NCBI GenBank assembly: GCA_030549775.1 | Contig: CM060177.1 | Coordinates: 61,568,638 to 61,632,637 of the forward strand | Direction: 5' to 3' | Source of the DNA: Tamarix chinensis | Taxonomy: Eukaryota; Streptophyta; Magnoliopsida; Caryophyllales; Tamaricaceae | DNA: 64,000 nt | In this document: in pieces, positions 49,111 through 59,740 of the stretch | How the letters are laid out: each line of letters starts with the position of its first letter | Position numbering within the stretch: position 1 is the stretch's first letter | Translations under genes and position numbers: made by a program | The notes under the pieces: model-generated | What the model was told of the DNA's origin: nothing | What the model saw: only the letters and a program-made list of their open reading frames with translations | Databases searched by the model: none

Positions 49111-49549
49111 GGGTCGGGCTCATTAGTCTTTCGCTTTACGTAATTAATGTCTTATCAGTGTCTTATTGAATCACATCACACCCTTGACATGCATGCGGTT
49201 GATACTCTACTTCTTCCCCTCCAGAGGGACCTGTAATCCCCCGGATTTTTAAAACCCTATATTTTAATAAATAAATTTTATTTTGGATAAATTAGCTTTT
49301 AAATATTTTTTTTATTTAATTGTTTTATGGATTTTTGAGTGTTTGAAAGTTGGTATAAATATTTTAATAAATTAAAATAAATATTTTGTTATTTTATCAT
49401 ACTCTCATTATTTAAATAATTTTCCAAATTATTATTTTATGAAAATTATCCCTTTAAATCCTTATATTTCAATTAAATTGTTAAATAAACTTATTATCCA
49501 AAAATATTTTACCTTACCATTTATAAATTAAATTATTTTAATTAAAATA

Positions 49550-50800
49550 ATTTTCCTTTCCCTTTTTCCCTTTTTCCTTCTTCTCCCTTTTCTTTCTTTT
49601 CTTTTTTTTTCCTTCCTTGGGCCGCCGGCCAGCCGGCCTGCCCTCTCCCTCTTTCCCTCCTGCGCGACTAGGCTGGCCCAGTTCCCGTGCCTCCTTCCTT
49701 TGCACGAGTCGGCCGCCCTCCTCCCTTCTATTCTTTCTTCTTCGACCGGGCCGGCTCCTTTCTTCGGCCGGTCCGCCCGTCGCACACATCCCCCAGCCCC
49801 CGACACTCCCTTCTTCTTCCTTCGTCTTCTTCCTCCCTCATCTCCGGCGAGATTTTCGCCGCCGGATCTGCAGCTCCCTCTCCCCCGTTGACTCGCCTAT
49901 CTCCCTCCCTCTCTCTCTCTCTCTCTCCCTCGTGTCGTTTTCTCTGCCCATTCCTGTCTTCCTCTCCCTCTCCCTGCCATTGCCATAACCCTTCCCCCTC
50001 CCTGCAACCTCCATTTCCCTACCACCTATAGCCGCCCCTCGAGCCCCTATCCATTCCCTTCTCTTCCTCTTCTATTTAATCCTCCTTCCCTACTCTTTCT
50101 GCATTTTTTTCGAGCCTCCCCCATGCTCCCGAGCCTCTCCTTTTCTTCCTTTCTTCTCCTCCCTTCTTCCCCCTGTTTTGTTTCGCCGCCGCCGCTCCGC
50201 CACTTCCGCCGCCTCAACCACCACCTGCACCACCTCCTGCCACCCTTTGCCTCACCCTCGAACCATCACAGTCCCCGTTGAGCCACCCCGCAGCCCCATC
50301 CTTCCTCCTCTCTTCTTTTCTCTCCCGTTCACCCCCTTCTCGGCAACCGCCCTACAATGCCTCGTCCCGCCACCTTCCCGCCGCTTCTGCCACCAATTGA
50401 GCCACCCTATTGCTCTCTGCAACCCCCTCTACCATCCCCAGTCCTCCTTTGGTCGAAACCATCACCCGAAAGCCTCCATTTTTCCTCCTCATTTTCCTTC
50501 CTCGCCAGCCCCATCTCGACCTCCCTCCTCGGCCGCCACCTTCGCAGCTTCGCTGCCGCCGCCTCCGCCGCCCTTAGCCGCCGTCAACCCTTCCCCAACG
50601 ACCACCTACACCCCCTCTCCACCTATGGTCCATTGCCTTGCCCTAAATCCTCCCCGAAACCCCTCCATTCTTAGCCCCAAACCACCAACCCGAAAACACT
50701 TCTCCCTCCTTCCTTCCTTGCCACCTTCGAGCCCTCCTTGTTCTTTCTCTACATGCAGCTCATGCTGCATGAGCAGTATGAGCTGCTACTCTTATTAATT
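49550..50800 (+). other. CT/GC-rich block of LTR-A with a 206-codon frame
   Basis: CT tracts (ctctctctctctctctc near 49910) grade into CCG-rich sequence. The plus-strand frame 50178-50798 would give a Pro/Ser-rich 206-residue product (SLPPPPPPLAAV and PPSSPP stretches) with no domain. Other copies have no matching frame, so I do not call a gene. A 32-nt hairpin closes the block (50755-50786). Possible promoter or leader function is inferred. Confidence 0.6.
50755..50786 (+). other. Near-perfect 32-nt hairpin
   Basis: The outer arms gcagctcat/atgagctgc (9 bp) and inner arms ctgc/gcag surround an atga loop. The bases between the arms form a G-T (G-U in RNA) pair, so the stem is effectively 14 bp. 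It is not obvious in the other LTR-A copies. Confidence 0.7.
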
Positions 50801-51399
50801 TATTTGGGCAAAATTTTGAGGTATATTTATATTTTTAAATTTAATTATTTAATTAATTAAGCATTATAAAGTTGTATGCCTTGATTTTATTATTTTTAAT
50901 GTAATAAATCTTTATATTATTCTTAGGTATTGGTTTTTATAATCAAGGCTTGGACCTTTAACCGGGATACCGGTATGGTTTATTTTTCGTGGAATCGAGG
51001 TAACCGTTAAATTCCGCTTAAATATATGGATTAACGTATATTAGCACATTAGGCATTTTTGATGTGTATTATGTTTAATATATGTTGTCTAGTATATTAT
51101 ATATGTTTTCTTGAGTTGGTTGATGAAAAGGAAGTATGATATATTATGTGCCATGTTCGGAGATATTGTTTAAGGTAAAAGTTAGTTATTAATGAAAATG
51201 TTAAGTATTATCCACGTTTTATTATGGTATTGTGATCTTTATTGCATAATTAGTATTTTGTGAGCCTTTGTGAATTTTTTTAATGTATCTTGTACACTAT
51301 TATGGCCTAGAATATATATGGGTGTTAATAATGCTATATTAATTATAAGATTTGAAGATGAGAGATTTAAGTTAATATTTTATGTAGGAATAATAATAA

Positions 51400-52375
51400 T
51401 TTAATACAAGGGGAGTGATAAGGGGTAAGATGGTAAATTTGTAAGTGGGAGGATAAATTGGTAATCTTGTAACAAAAGGGGAAATTTGGTAATTTATAAT
51501 AAAAGGACAATTTTGAAACTTTATAATAAAAAGGGACAAGTCGGTAATCTTGTAAGTGAAAAGGATAAATTGGTAATTTTGAAATAGAAGGGTAATTTGG
51601 TAATTTCACAATTAAAGGGGCAAAATAGTAATTTTGTAAATAAAGGGTAAAATAGTAATTTTTGATTAAATTGTAATTTTGTAAGAAGAGGGCAAAATGG
51701 TAATTTATAATAAAAGGTTAAAGTTGTAATTTTGTAATAAAAGGGTAAAATGGACATTTTATCATAAAAGGGCAATTTGGTAAAATTGTAATGAAAGGGG
51801 TAATTTGGTAAATTGTAATAACAAGGATAATTAGTAATTTTGTAATAAAAGGGTAAGATTGTAATTTTATAATTAGAGGGTAAAATAGTAATTTTGGGAT
51901 AATGGGTAGAATGGTAATTTGAGAATTAAAAGAGGTAAGATAGTAATTTCATAATTACGAATAAATGGAAGTTTAATAAGTAAAAGGGCGATATGGTAAT
52001 TTTTGGAAGTTAAGCGGGTAAAATGGTAAGTTGAAGGTGAAGGGGTAAAATGGTAATTTGTAAATCAAAGGGGTAAAAGTGGAAATTGGAAAGGAGTAAA
52101 TTGGTAACTATAATAATTGAGAAGGGTAAAAATAATAATTTAAATAATTAAAGGGTAATTTGATGACTTAATAATGGAGAAGGGTAAAATCATAAATATG
52201 ACAAATGTGAGGGGTAATTTAGTAATTTAACCAACTAGAGGGGTAATTTGGTAATTAGGATAATGAACGGGGGTAAATTGGTAATTTGACCAACTAATGG
52301 GTGATTTGTTAATTATAATAAAGGAAATGGGTAAATTGATAATCTAACAAACTAAATGGGGAATATATTAAATGT
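51400..52375 (+). repeat. AT-rich minisatellite of about 25-30 bp units
   Basis: About 35 units read ggtaattttgtaataaaagg with gggtaaaatggtaattt variants. The array is regular near 51420-51900 and degenerate by 52300. ORFs on the minus strand across it (51367-51775) are repeat readings. Confidence 0.88.
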
Positions 52376-53274
52376 AACGGTTATAAAGGACGTCTAGGGG
52401 CCTAATTTATGTGAAAGATAGCTCGGTAACTTAAACCGAGTAAGGGTGTAGCTAAAGTCAAATGTGTGCTATATGTCCTACGTGCCTTGAATGCCTTGTA
52501 TAATTTTTATGTCGAGACCTATATGTTGCTATTTTAATTGTCTCATGTGTGGTATGGCTTGGAACCAAGGTGTGTTCATGTGCTCTTTTTTGTATGTGCT
52601 GATATGGATATGCTATATGTTATGATATGATGTGCTGTGGCCCTTAGGGACATGCATGCTAGGATGATTAATATGGTAGTCGGGTATGGAGGCATGAAAA
52701 AGAGTAATGAGAGAGAAAGATGACCAAAGGGAAGTAAGTTGGCTAATGTAGGTACGAGAGAAACTAGGGTTTGCAAGGGATGGTTAGAGTCCGCATGGGG
52801 GCAGACCTTACGTATGGAAAGTTACCTCGGGATGTGAGGAAGATAACAGAAGTGTCGTTTGGGTGTCTAGGGGCTTCGGGCGAAAAATAGTACGTGGGAC
52901 GGTATAAGGGTGCGTAGGGGACCAAACTAGGGTTTAGGAAGAAACCCTAATGTGAGAAGGTAGAAAAAGAAAAAGAAAATAATATAAGTAAAAGAGAATG
53001 AGTGGGGTAGAAAGTGAGGATTGGATCTAAGGGTCATGACGTGTGGGGTGCTGAATTAGTCGGGATGTGTACTACGGAGAAGGATGGGCCACATAGGCCC
53101 GAGTTAGGGTTTTTGGAGAAAATCGAGTTAGGAGGTGCAGAAGTCTCAAGATATGGGACGGGCCCTTCTGGGAGGATAAGGGTGGATATAGTTATCCATG
53201 CATGTCAAGGGTGAAATACTTCCGAATAAGATACGTTTAAGACACTAATCACTTAAAGAGGAAGATGCTGAGCC

Positions 53275-53590
53275 GGGCCCAGACCGGTCCACCGGCGAAT
53301 AATAGTGGCCAGGAGCCGGGGTGCCCTGGAGATCGTGCCACCGGCGAACAATTGTGGTCGGGAGCGTTTTGCCCTGTATATCTCCGGTCCACCGGCTATA
53401 ATAGTGGGGGTTACCGTGCTCAGCAAACCAAACGTAAAATCGATGAGATATGGGAAAAATACTAATCACTTATAGTGGAAGACCTTGTGAGTCGGGGCCA
53501 GACCGGTCCACCGGCGAATAATAGTGGCCAGGAGCGTTTTGCCCTGTATATATTTCCGGTCCACCTGCTATAATAGTGGGGTTCCCGCAC
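53275..53590 (+). repeat. ccggtccaccgg arrays of the inner LTR-A
   Basis: There are two sub-arrays: accggtccaccggcgaataatagtgg units with ccaggagc..gccctg, a spacer with cttatagtggaagac, then a second set. They are fewer and slightly shorter than in the enclosing copy. Confidence 0.85.
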
Positions 53591-53881
53591 TCACATGGAC
53601 ATATAAAATTTGAGATGATTGATTAATGATGGATTAATGGCCTTAAGGCCCTAAAGTATCGATTATTCATTATGGCCTAGTGATATTCGGTTAACTTGTT
53701 AAGTATGTGATTGGACAAAGATGAATGTCATGTATACACCATTAATATATGATTGACATGTTGAATACGTGAATGTATGGATCTGATTGTTATAGTTACA
53801 TATGTCGTTATGTACGGTTATCCTAGTATATCATGTGTGTCATTGCGTGCCTATCTTTAAGCGCGTTTTTAAAAGGTTACT

Positions 53882-53938
53882 CAGTACCGCAGTACGGAAG
53901 GGTTCCCTTCGTGGGGCCCCTGCCTATTCAATGGGCAG
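53882..53938 (+). other. Hairpin cluster in the inner LTR-A
   Basis: Three adjacent stems lie at 53882-53897 (cagtaccgcagtacgg), 53897-53910 (gaagggttcccttc) and 53920-53938 (ctgcctattcaatgggcag). They match the cluster at 699-756. Confidence 0.6.
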
Positions 53939-54170
53939 TGCCCCTTGCAGGTCATGTTCGATGCTTTCAAGTGGGTCTCGGGAATGAGCGTAAGGAACTA
54001 TCCGGACTTGTAAAGTTTTTAATTTGCCTCTTTAAAATTTATAAACTCGATATATTGTCATTTGTAACCACCACTGGTGGATTTTACTCTGATAAATCAT
54101 TTACCGCGCTACTCTGGTTAATTTATGCTTAAGTTTCTTGGAAATTTTGATTTCACTCCTTTAGCCTTAG

Positions 54171-54216
54171 CACTTGGTACCGAAACGGTATGAGTGAGCC
54201 GGTCTGGTACTAAGTG
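54171..54216 (+). other. Conserved 46-nt stem-loop
   Basis: The arms cacttggtacc and ggtactaagtg pair over 11 bp with one G-U. It ends 101 bp before the LTR end. The copies at 1029, 47930 and 26197 have the same length. Confidence 0.65.
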
Positions 54217-57200
54217 TGGCGGTAATACTCCCAAAGTTCACAGTTTATTAATTTGCTTCCGCTAATTTTCTTTTAATTAAACAAAATTTTTCAGTAGTGA
54301 ATTTTGGGGGTGTTACAGGACCGTCCCATATTTTGAGACTCGTATCTCTTCTCATGCCCGACATCCATCCTCCGTAGACTTAGGCATAGTGGCACATAGT
54401 AAGGCACAATCTCCAAGAATATAGGACATCCCAACACATATGATATCAACTCCACATGTCCTCATCCCTCTAGGGTTCCTCCTCGGAGACCCTAATTAGG
54501 CCTATGTGGCCCAACTCTTTCTTACTTACCCAAACGTTACTTTGTTCTCTATCTCGCACCTCATTTTTATTAGAAAAATCCCCAAATGTATTACTTTATC
54601 TCCCAAGTCCGCGTGTGACTGACAAGACCCTAGTTGGCCGCGCCAAACCCTAGCGCTTTACTTCCTCAACAAGTAACCTTCCTCTTTCACCCCAAAATCT
54701 CTTTTATCATTTAGAACCCCATACTCATCCTTTATATAAGTGAGTCCTCGCTCTCCACCCCATACTGCATCCTTCATTGATCATTTTTACCCTTGTACCC
54801 TTCAAATTCCTCATTTTCTCTCAAAACCCTAATTGGGTCCCTTAGACACCCTTACATCAACCCATGTAGAATTTTGCACCCGAGTCTCCAATGGACCCAT
54901 AACTTTGACATTATCTTATTTACTTCCTAAATCAAATTTCCTCACGTAAGATTCATCCCCATGCAGACTTTAAATACTCCATGCAGACTCCCCAACACAC
55001 ACTTACTCGCAAAACCCTAATCAGGTCTCTTATGCACCAACACACGTACTATTTTCATACCAAGTCTCTAATCACTCTAAGACTCTCCAAAACTCTTACT
55101 TACAACCCAAATCAACTTTTCTCCCGTAAGGATCACGCTCATGCAAGATCTAGTTCCCTCCATACAAACTTCCCAAACGTCCATTTTCCCGTGTTCTTTT
55201 ATTATCATTTCATGCTACCAAAACCCTAGCATGCATGTCCTAGAGGGTCATATCATGTCACAACTTGTAGCACATCCACATTAACACGTAACAAGAGCAA
55301 TTACAAAGGCATACCTTGAATCCAAACTGTGCTACACATAAAACAGGTAAGGTAACAACATGTAAAACACGACATATAATCATACGGGGCATCCAAGGCA
55401 TACAAGTCACATAACACGTAGGGACCTTAGCCACATCCTTGCGAAATACCCATAAGTAGAGGTAAGTCGAGACTTACCTGGATCCGAAGCTAGCTAAGCG
55501 AGATAAGAGGGAGAGAGATCCCTAGCTCGTGGATCCACGAAAAAGCTTTCCTAGATCTGATAGAAATCGAAAAACTAAATTAGAAACTATCCTATCAATC
55601 AATAATTCACATACTCTAATTAAATAAACACAATCAACCCAAATGATCTTTCTTAGAAAATGTGAACAAAACTTAGAACTTAAAAGCATAGCTTTATTAA
55701 GATTTAAGGTTAAAACTAAATCAAAACGGATTAATAAAAATATCACTTGGGACATTTCAACTTAATTTGGAAAGCCCGAGAAAGAATAATCGATCATAAG
55801 TTAATTTATCGAAAATAACTTATTTATTAGGTTTTACAACTAAATAGGTAACCTAACCATTTACATAGAACCAAATCCAAACCGATTAGGTTAAAACAGA
55901 ATTTAAATGATTTAAAATCCAAAGACAGAATTCGATTAGATAAAATACACATAGCAAAATCAATTTTATAAAATCATCCCCGAAAATTAGGGTTTTAAAG
56001 CCCACGACACAAACTCAACTAATTCAATTTAATTAATTCAATTTCAAGGTATTAGAAAGCAATGAATACCATTTCAACTATTTCTATACATTCAATTTTA
56101 GAACACAACAATACAAGTAATTGATTTCATAATTTCACTTGAAATTTAGGGTTTTAGGCCCGAAAATAAAATTCGTTAAAAATCTATAAATTTAATCAAA
56201 TTGAATGTTTGGAAATGCAATTAAACACATTTTATAACATATCAAATAATCAATTGCTCAACCAATAAAAGAAATACGCAATTTAGCACAATTAGGGTTT
56301 TTGAGCCCGAAACGCAAATCCGATCAATCCTTACCAAAACATATCAATTGACTATTCGAAAATGTAATTAAACATATTCTAATGTAATTTATATAGTCAA
56401 TTGAATAAAATAACCCGATTACCCAAACCAATTTAAACCCGCGGGAGTTTTGACCTAAAAATCCAATTCCGGTCAATTACGCACAATTTTCCCAAATCAA
56501 CACTTCCAATATAAAATTAAATACATTTTAAACGATACTATAAAATCAATTGAGCGGAACGGCTCAATTATACGACCCAATTTCATTACACCCAAAATTT
56601 GACCTAGGAATCAAATTCCGATAAAACCTGCATAAATTTCTCAAATTGACGGTTCCAAAATGAAATTGGATACATTTTAAAACATATTGTATAATCAATT
56701 TGTCCGAAATCGCAAAAACGGACGGATCCGAAAAATTCGGGCATAATCCGACCAAAAATCCAATTTTTCCAAAATCTCAACATAACAATACAATTAACCC
56801 ATCCAAATCATTCTTACAGCACATATATACATAATCAAACAATCAATTTAGCTTTTTATAAGCTAATTCATACCCAATTAATCAAAATAAGGGTTAGAGT
56901 TTTTCGAAAATTATACCAAACAAAAATCGATAAATTGGGGCAAAGGAGGGCCGGGAAAGCTTCGTCGGGGGTCGGGGGTGGCTCGCCGGTGGTCAGTAGG
57001 GCTCGTCGGTGACCGGGCGGTGGCACGAGCTGCGTGGCTCGTCGCTGCTGCGGACTGTTACCACCGCTGCTCCTGTGCGGCTGTTGTGCTGCGTCGGTTG
57101 CAGCTGTTGTGGCTGTTGCCTGCTGCGGTAGTCGGTGGCAGTCGTGGCTGGCGGTGGCGGTAGCCGGCGGCCGACGAAGGAGAAGGGAGGAACTGGAGAG

Positions 57201-58345
57201 AGGGGGCGGCAGGGCTTAGGGCTGCGAACAGGGGGTAAGTCGGGAATAGGGAAATAGAAGAGAAGGGAGAGAAGAGAGAAAAGGAAGAGAAGGGGGGCAC
57301 CGGTAGGGCTGTTCGTGTTTTTTTTTTACAAATACTTGTAAAATAAAATACTAAAGTTTTAAAATTATTACCGGAAGATTTTATTTAAAATTTATTAAAA
57401 AAAATTATTTTGAAATGATCCGAACGCTTAAAATAAATAAATAAAAAGCTGTATAAAGAATTTCGAAAGTATTTTCGGAAGAATTTATCAATGAACGTAA
57501 AAATTTATATTATTTACAGAAATACATTATAAGACCCTGAAATAATATTTAAAAACATATAATAAAATATTTAAGTCAAATTCCAATAAACCGAGACTAA
57601 TTTTAATAATTTCCGAAATCGGTTTTCAGCAAACTAAAAAGCGTAGAACGGAAGAAAATTAATTTCAAAAAGAAATTCTTAAATAAGTTCCAAAAATATT
57701 TTTAATTTAATCTTCCCAAAAATATTACATTCAATTAATTAAAACATCGATAAAATATTACTTCCCGAAAATAATTAATTACATTCAATTATGAATTCAA
57801 AATCGTCGATAAATCCATAAAACGAATCAAAATTAAAATAATTAATTGTTTACATCAAATTACGCTAATAAAATAATTAAACTTAATAAATCTGGATTTT
57901 AAAAATACGGGGTATTACAGAGAGAATGTGAGAAATGCTTCAAAGAGTGATTTTGGAGAAATTTTAGCTAAATAAGACTTATAGAATGATCTAAATATTA
58001 TAAAAATAATCTCAATCATCAAAATTTACTTATTAGCACAAATAGAGTCTAATTAGATGTTTCCATAACCATTGGAAAATTATTAGTATTAAAATTAAAA
58101 AATAATATAAAATTGTAAGACAACTAGTCAATTGATTTAAGCAAACTAGTCGACTAGTTTATCGAGAAATAAAATTACTAGTTCCTAAGCATATAGGTTG
58201 ATTTGTTAAAGGAACCAATGAATAGATGCACCTTAAATTCAAAACATTATGAAAATTTCAAGTCCTTTCCAACACTAAAACTCATTTATTTTATATCAAC
58301 ATAATTTTAAATAAAATTTTAATGATTTTTGCATGAGGTCTTACA

Positions 58346-59740
58346 ACTCTACCTTTCAATCTCTTATGTTCTTAATCTTTTGTTCAATTATCTATAGTTA
58401 TGAAAAACTTCTGATTAAATAGGAAAAGTAGCTAGAATTTTCAAGAAGAAAATCTTACCAACCAAAACTCTTTTCCATTCCTTGTATGTTCAAGATCAAA
58501 TAATTTGTTTTAACCAAAAGTTACCAAGTTAATTAAATTTTTCACTATATGAAATATTCTTGTGAATCTGGATGCAAAATATGAGTTTAATAGATATTAA
58601 ATTTTACATATAAAAATTAATAAAATTTGTTAGGAAACATTTTGAGAATGAAAATATTTCTAGAAAATATTGTGGGCCTATATAATATTTTAGCTTTTTA
58701 AATAAAGAAACCTTAGATTATTATTCAATAAACTAATACAAAAAACATTATAGGGTATTCTCCTAAGGTATTCCAAAAACAAATTTCATAAAGTGATTTT
58801 AAATGCATGGTATTTTGATCATCAATTTTTGTGAGTAATAAATGGCAAATAGGGGAGGAACTCTACAGGGAACTAAACTGAGTCTACTATAAAAATTAGT
58901 TAGTATTCAAAAATCAATTCCTATAAAAGAAACTAGGTTTTGAAGAAAACTTTTACCTTAGGCAGTTAAGTGACTTAATGAGAATCATATTATCTTTACA
59001 TAATGACACATTAGACTAGATACTTCTGTAAGTTTTGGGATCTTCATGCAATCTATTAGTTACTCTTTAACTCCTTTGACAATGCCTTCGAAATATTTCT
59101 TGAACAACTTTAGGCTTGCAAAATAATCAACACTAGGAACATAAAAAAAACCTTATCCTTGGTTGTTATCAATGAAACAAGAACTCAATAGAAACTTTTC
59201 GTGTTTAAAAATTATTAGCAATCATATATTATTTATTCCAAAGCCATAGAACCTTTTTAAACTTCACAAAAGTGACATGAATCCAAACATACCAAGGTTA
59301 AGTCATGATTAGCATGAAAATATTAGAAGTTCATCATTAAAACCAAAAGCACTAAAACAATACCAAAACACAAAAAACTAACCAAAATTCATTCATAATT
59401 TAGACATGATAAACAAGCTCAAATAAAAACGCATTATATATATTAAAAACATTTTAAACACATCATGGATTGATATGAAATCATCAAAATCAACCAAAAA
59501 AACCCTAAAATTAGAAGCTAGAAAAAAAATACTCTAAATATATGGCCTAAATTCCTTATAAAGAAAGACAGAGGAAATAAAACTTTTGGTGTGGGATTTA
59601 GGTTAGATTTTTTTAGTAATTTTTTTGATTAGTGGTAATAAAATAAAAATATAATTTTCCTATAGTTAACTTAATAAATTTTAATAATGAAAAATTTAGC
59701 AATTAAGTTAAATTAAATTATTGATATACCTCATGCTCAA
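58346..59740. other. AT-rich segment without recognisable genes
   Basis: This lies between the outer LTR-B of the nest and the Tekay-like pol remnant. It could be a very decayed 3' LTR of that element, by position. I find no clear LTR terminus, repeat array or reading frame. Confidence 0.35.

Larger units (their letters stand above)
49232..54317 (+). mobile_element. Solo LTR-A (inner layer), TSD GGACC
   Basis: A 5,086-bp stretch starts tgtaatcccccggattttt and ends agtgaattttgggggtgttaca. ggacc occurs at 49227-49231 and 54318-54322. It lies in the opposite orientation inside another LTR-A, so the two 3' ends make a large inverted repeat (47831-49230 against 53210-54317) that could be mistaken for a foldback element. 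Order: AT-rich start, CT/GC block (49550-50800), AT-rich part, minisatellite (51400-52375), arrays (53275-53590), hairpin cluster (53882-53938), stem-loop (54171-54216). CCGG sites are largely intact, which fits the youngest layer. Confidence 0.93.
47831..57918 (-). mobile_element. Solo LTR-A (middle layer), TSD GAGAG
   Basis: It starts tgtaacacccccaaatttac and ends aaatacggggtattaca. gagag occurs at 47826-47830 and 57919-57923. Pieces are 47831-49231 and 54318-57918, 4,997 bp once the inner LTR and its ggacc are removed. Minus strand order: AT-rich start, CT/GC block (57300-56940), AT-rich middle, two arrays (49110-48697), stem-loop (47975-47930). Frames 56978-57300 are GC-rich block readings. 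Confidence 0.9.
45001..58345 (-). mobile_element. Solo LTR-B (outer layer of a triple nest), TSD ACTCT
   Basis: It starts tgtaacacccttaaattttg and ends atgaggtcttaca. actct occurs at 44996-45000 and 58346-58350. Present pieces are 45001-47830 and 57919-58345, 3,252 bp once the inner insert and its duplicated gagag are removed, close to the 3,434 bp of the LTR-B at 11522. On the minus strand: start and first cgattggtt-type block (58210-58110), second block (46920-46570), tandem array (46110-45790) and stem-loop (45130-45086). Confidence 0.88.

Noticed and set aside
50178..50798. 206-codon proline/serine-rich frame as a host gene
   Set aside because: It lies wholly in the CT/GC block of a solo LTR, is low-complexity, has no domain, and is not kept in other LTR-A copies.
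51367..51775. Minus-strand frames of 80-84 codons with repeated tyrosine/phenylalanine words
   Set aside because: A tandem minisatellite read through in a frame that happens to lack stops.
47831..54317. A 6.5-kb foldback or MULE-like element with 1.1-1.4 kb terminal inverted repeats
   Set aside because: The inverted ends belong to two LTRs with separate TSDs (GAGAG and GGACC). No TSD brackets 47831-54317.
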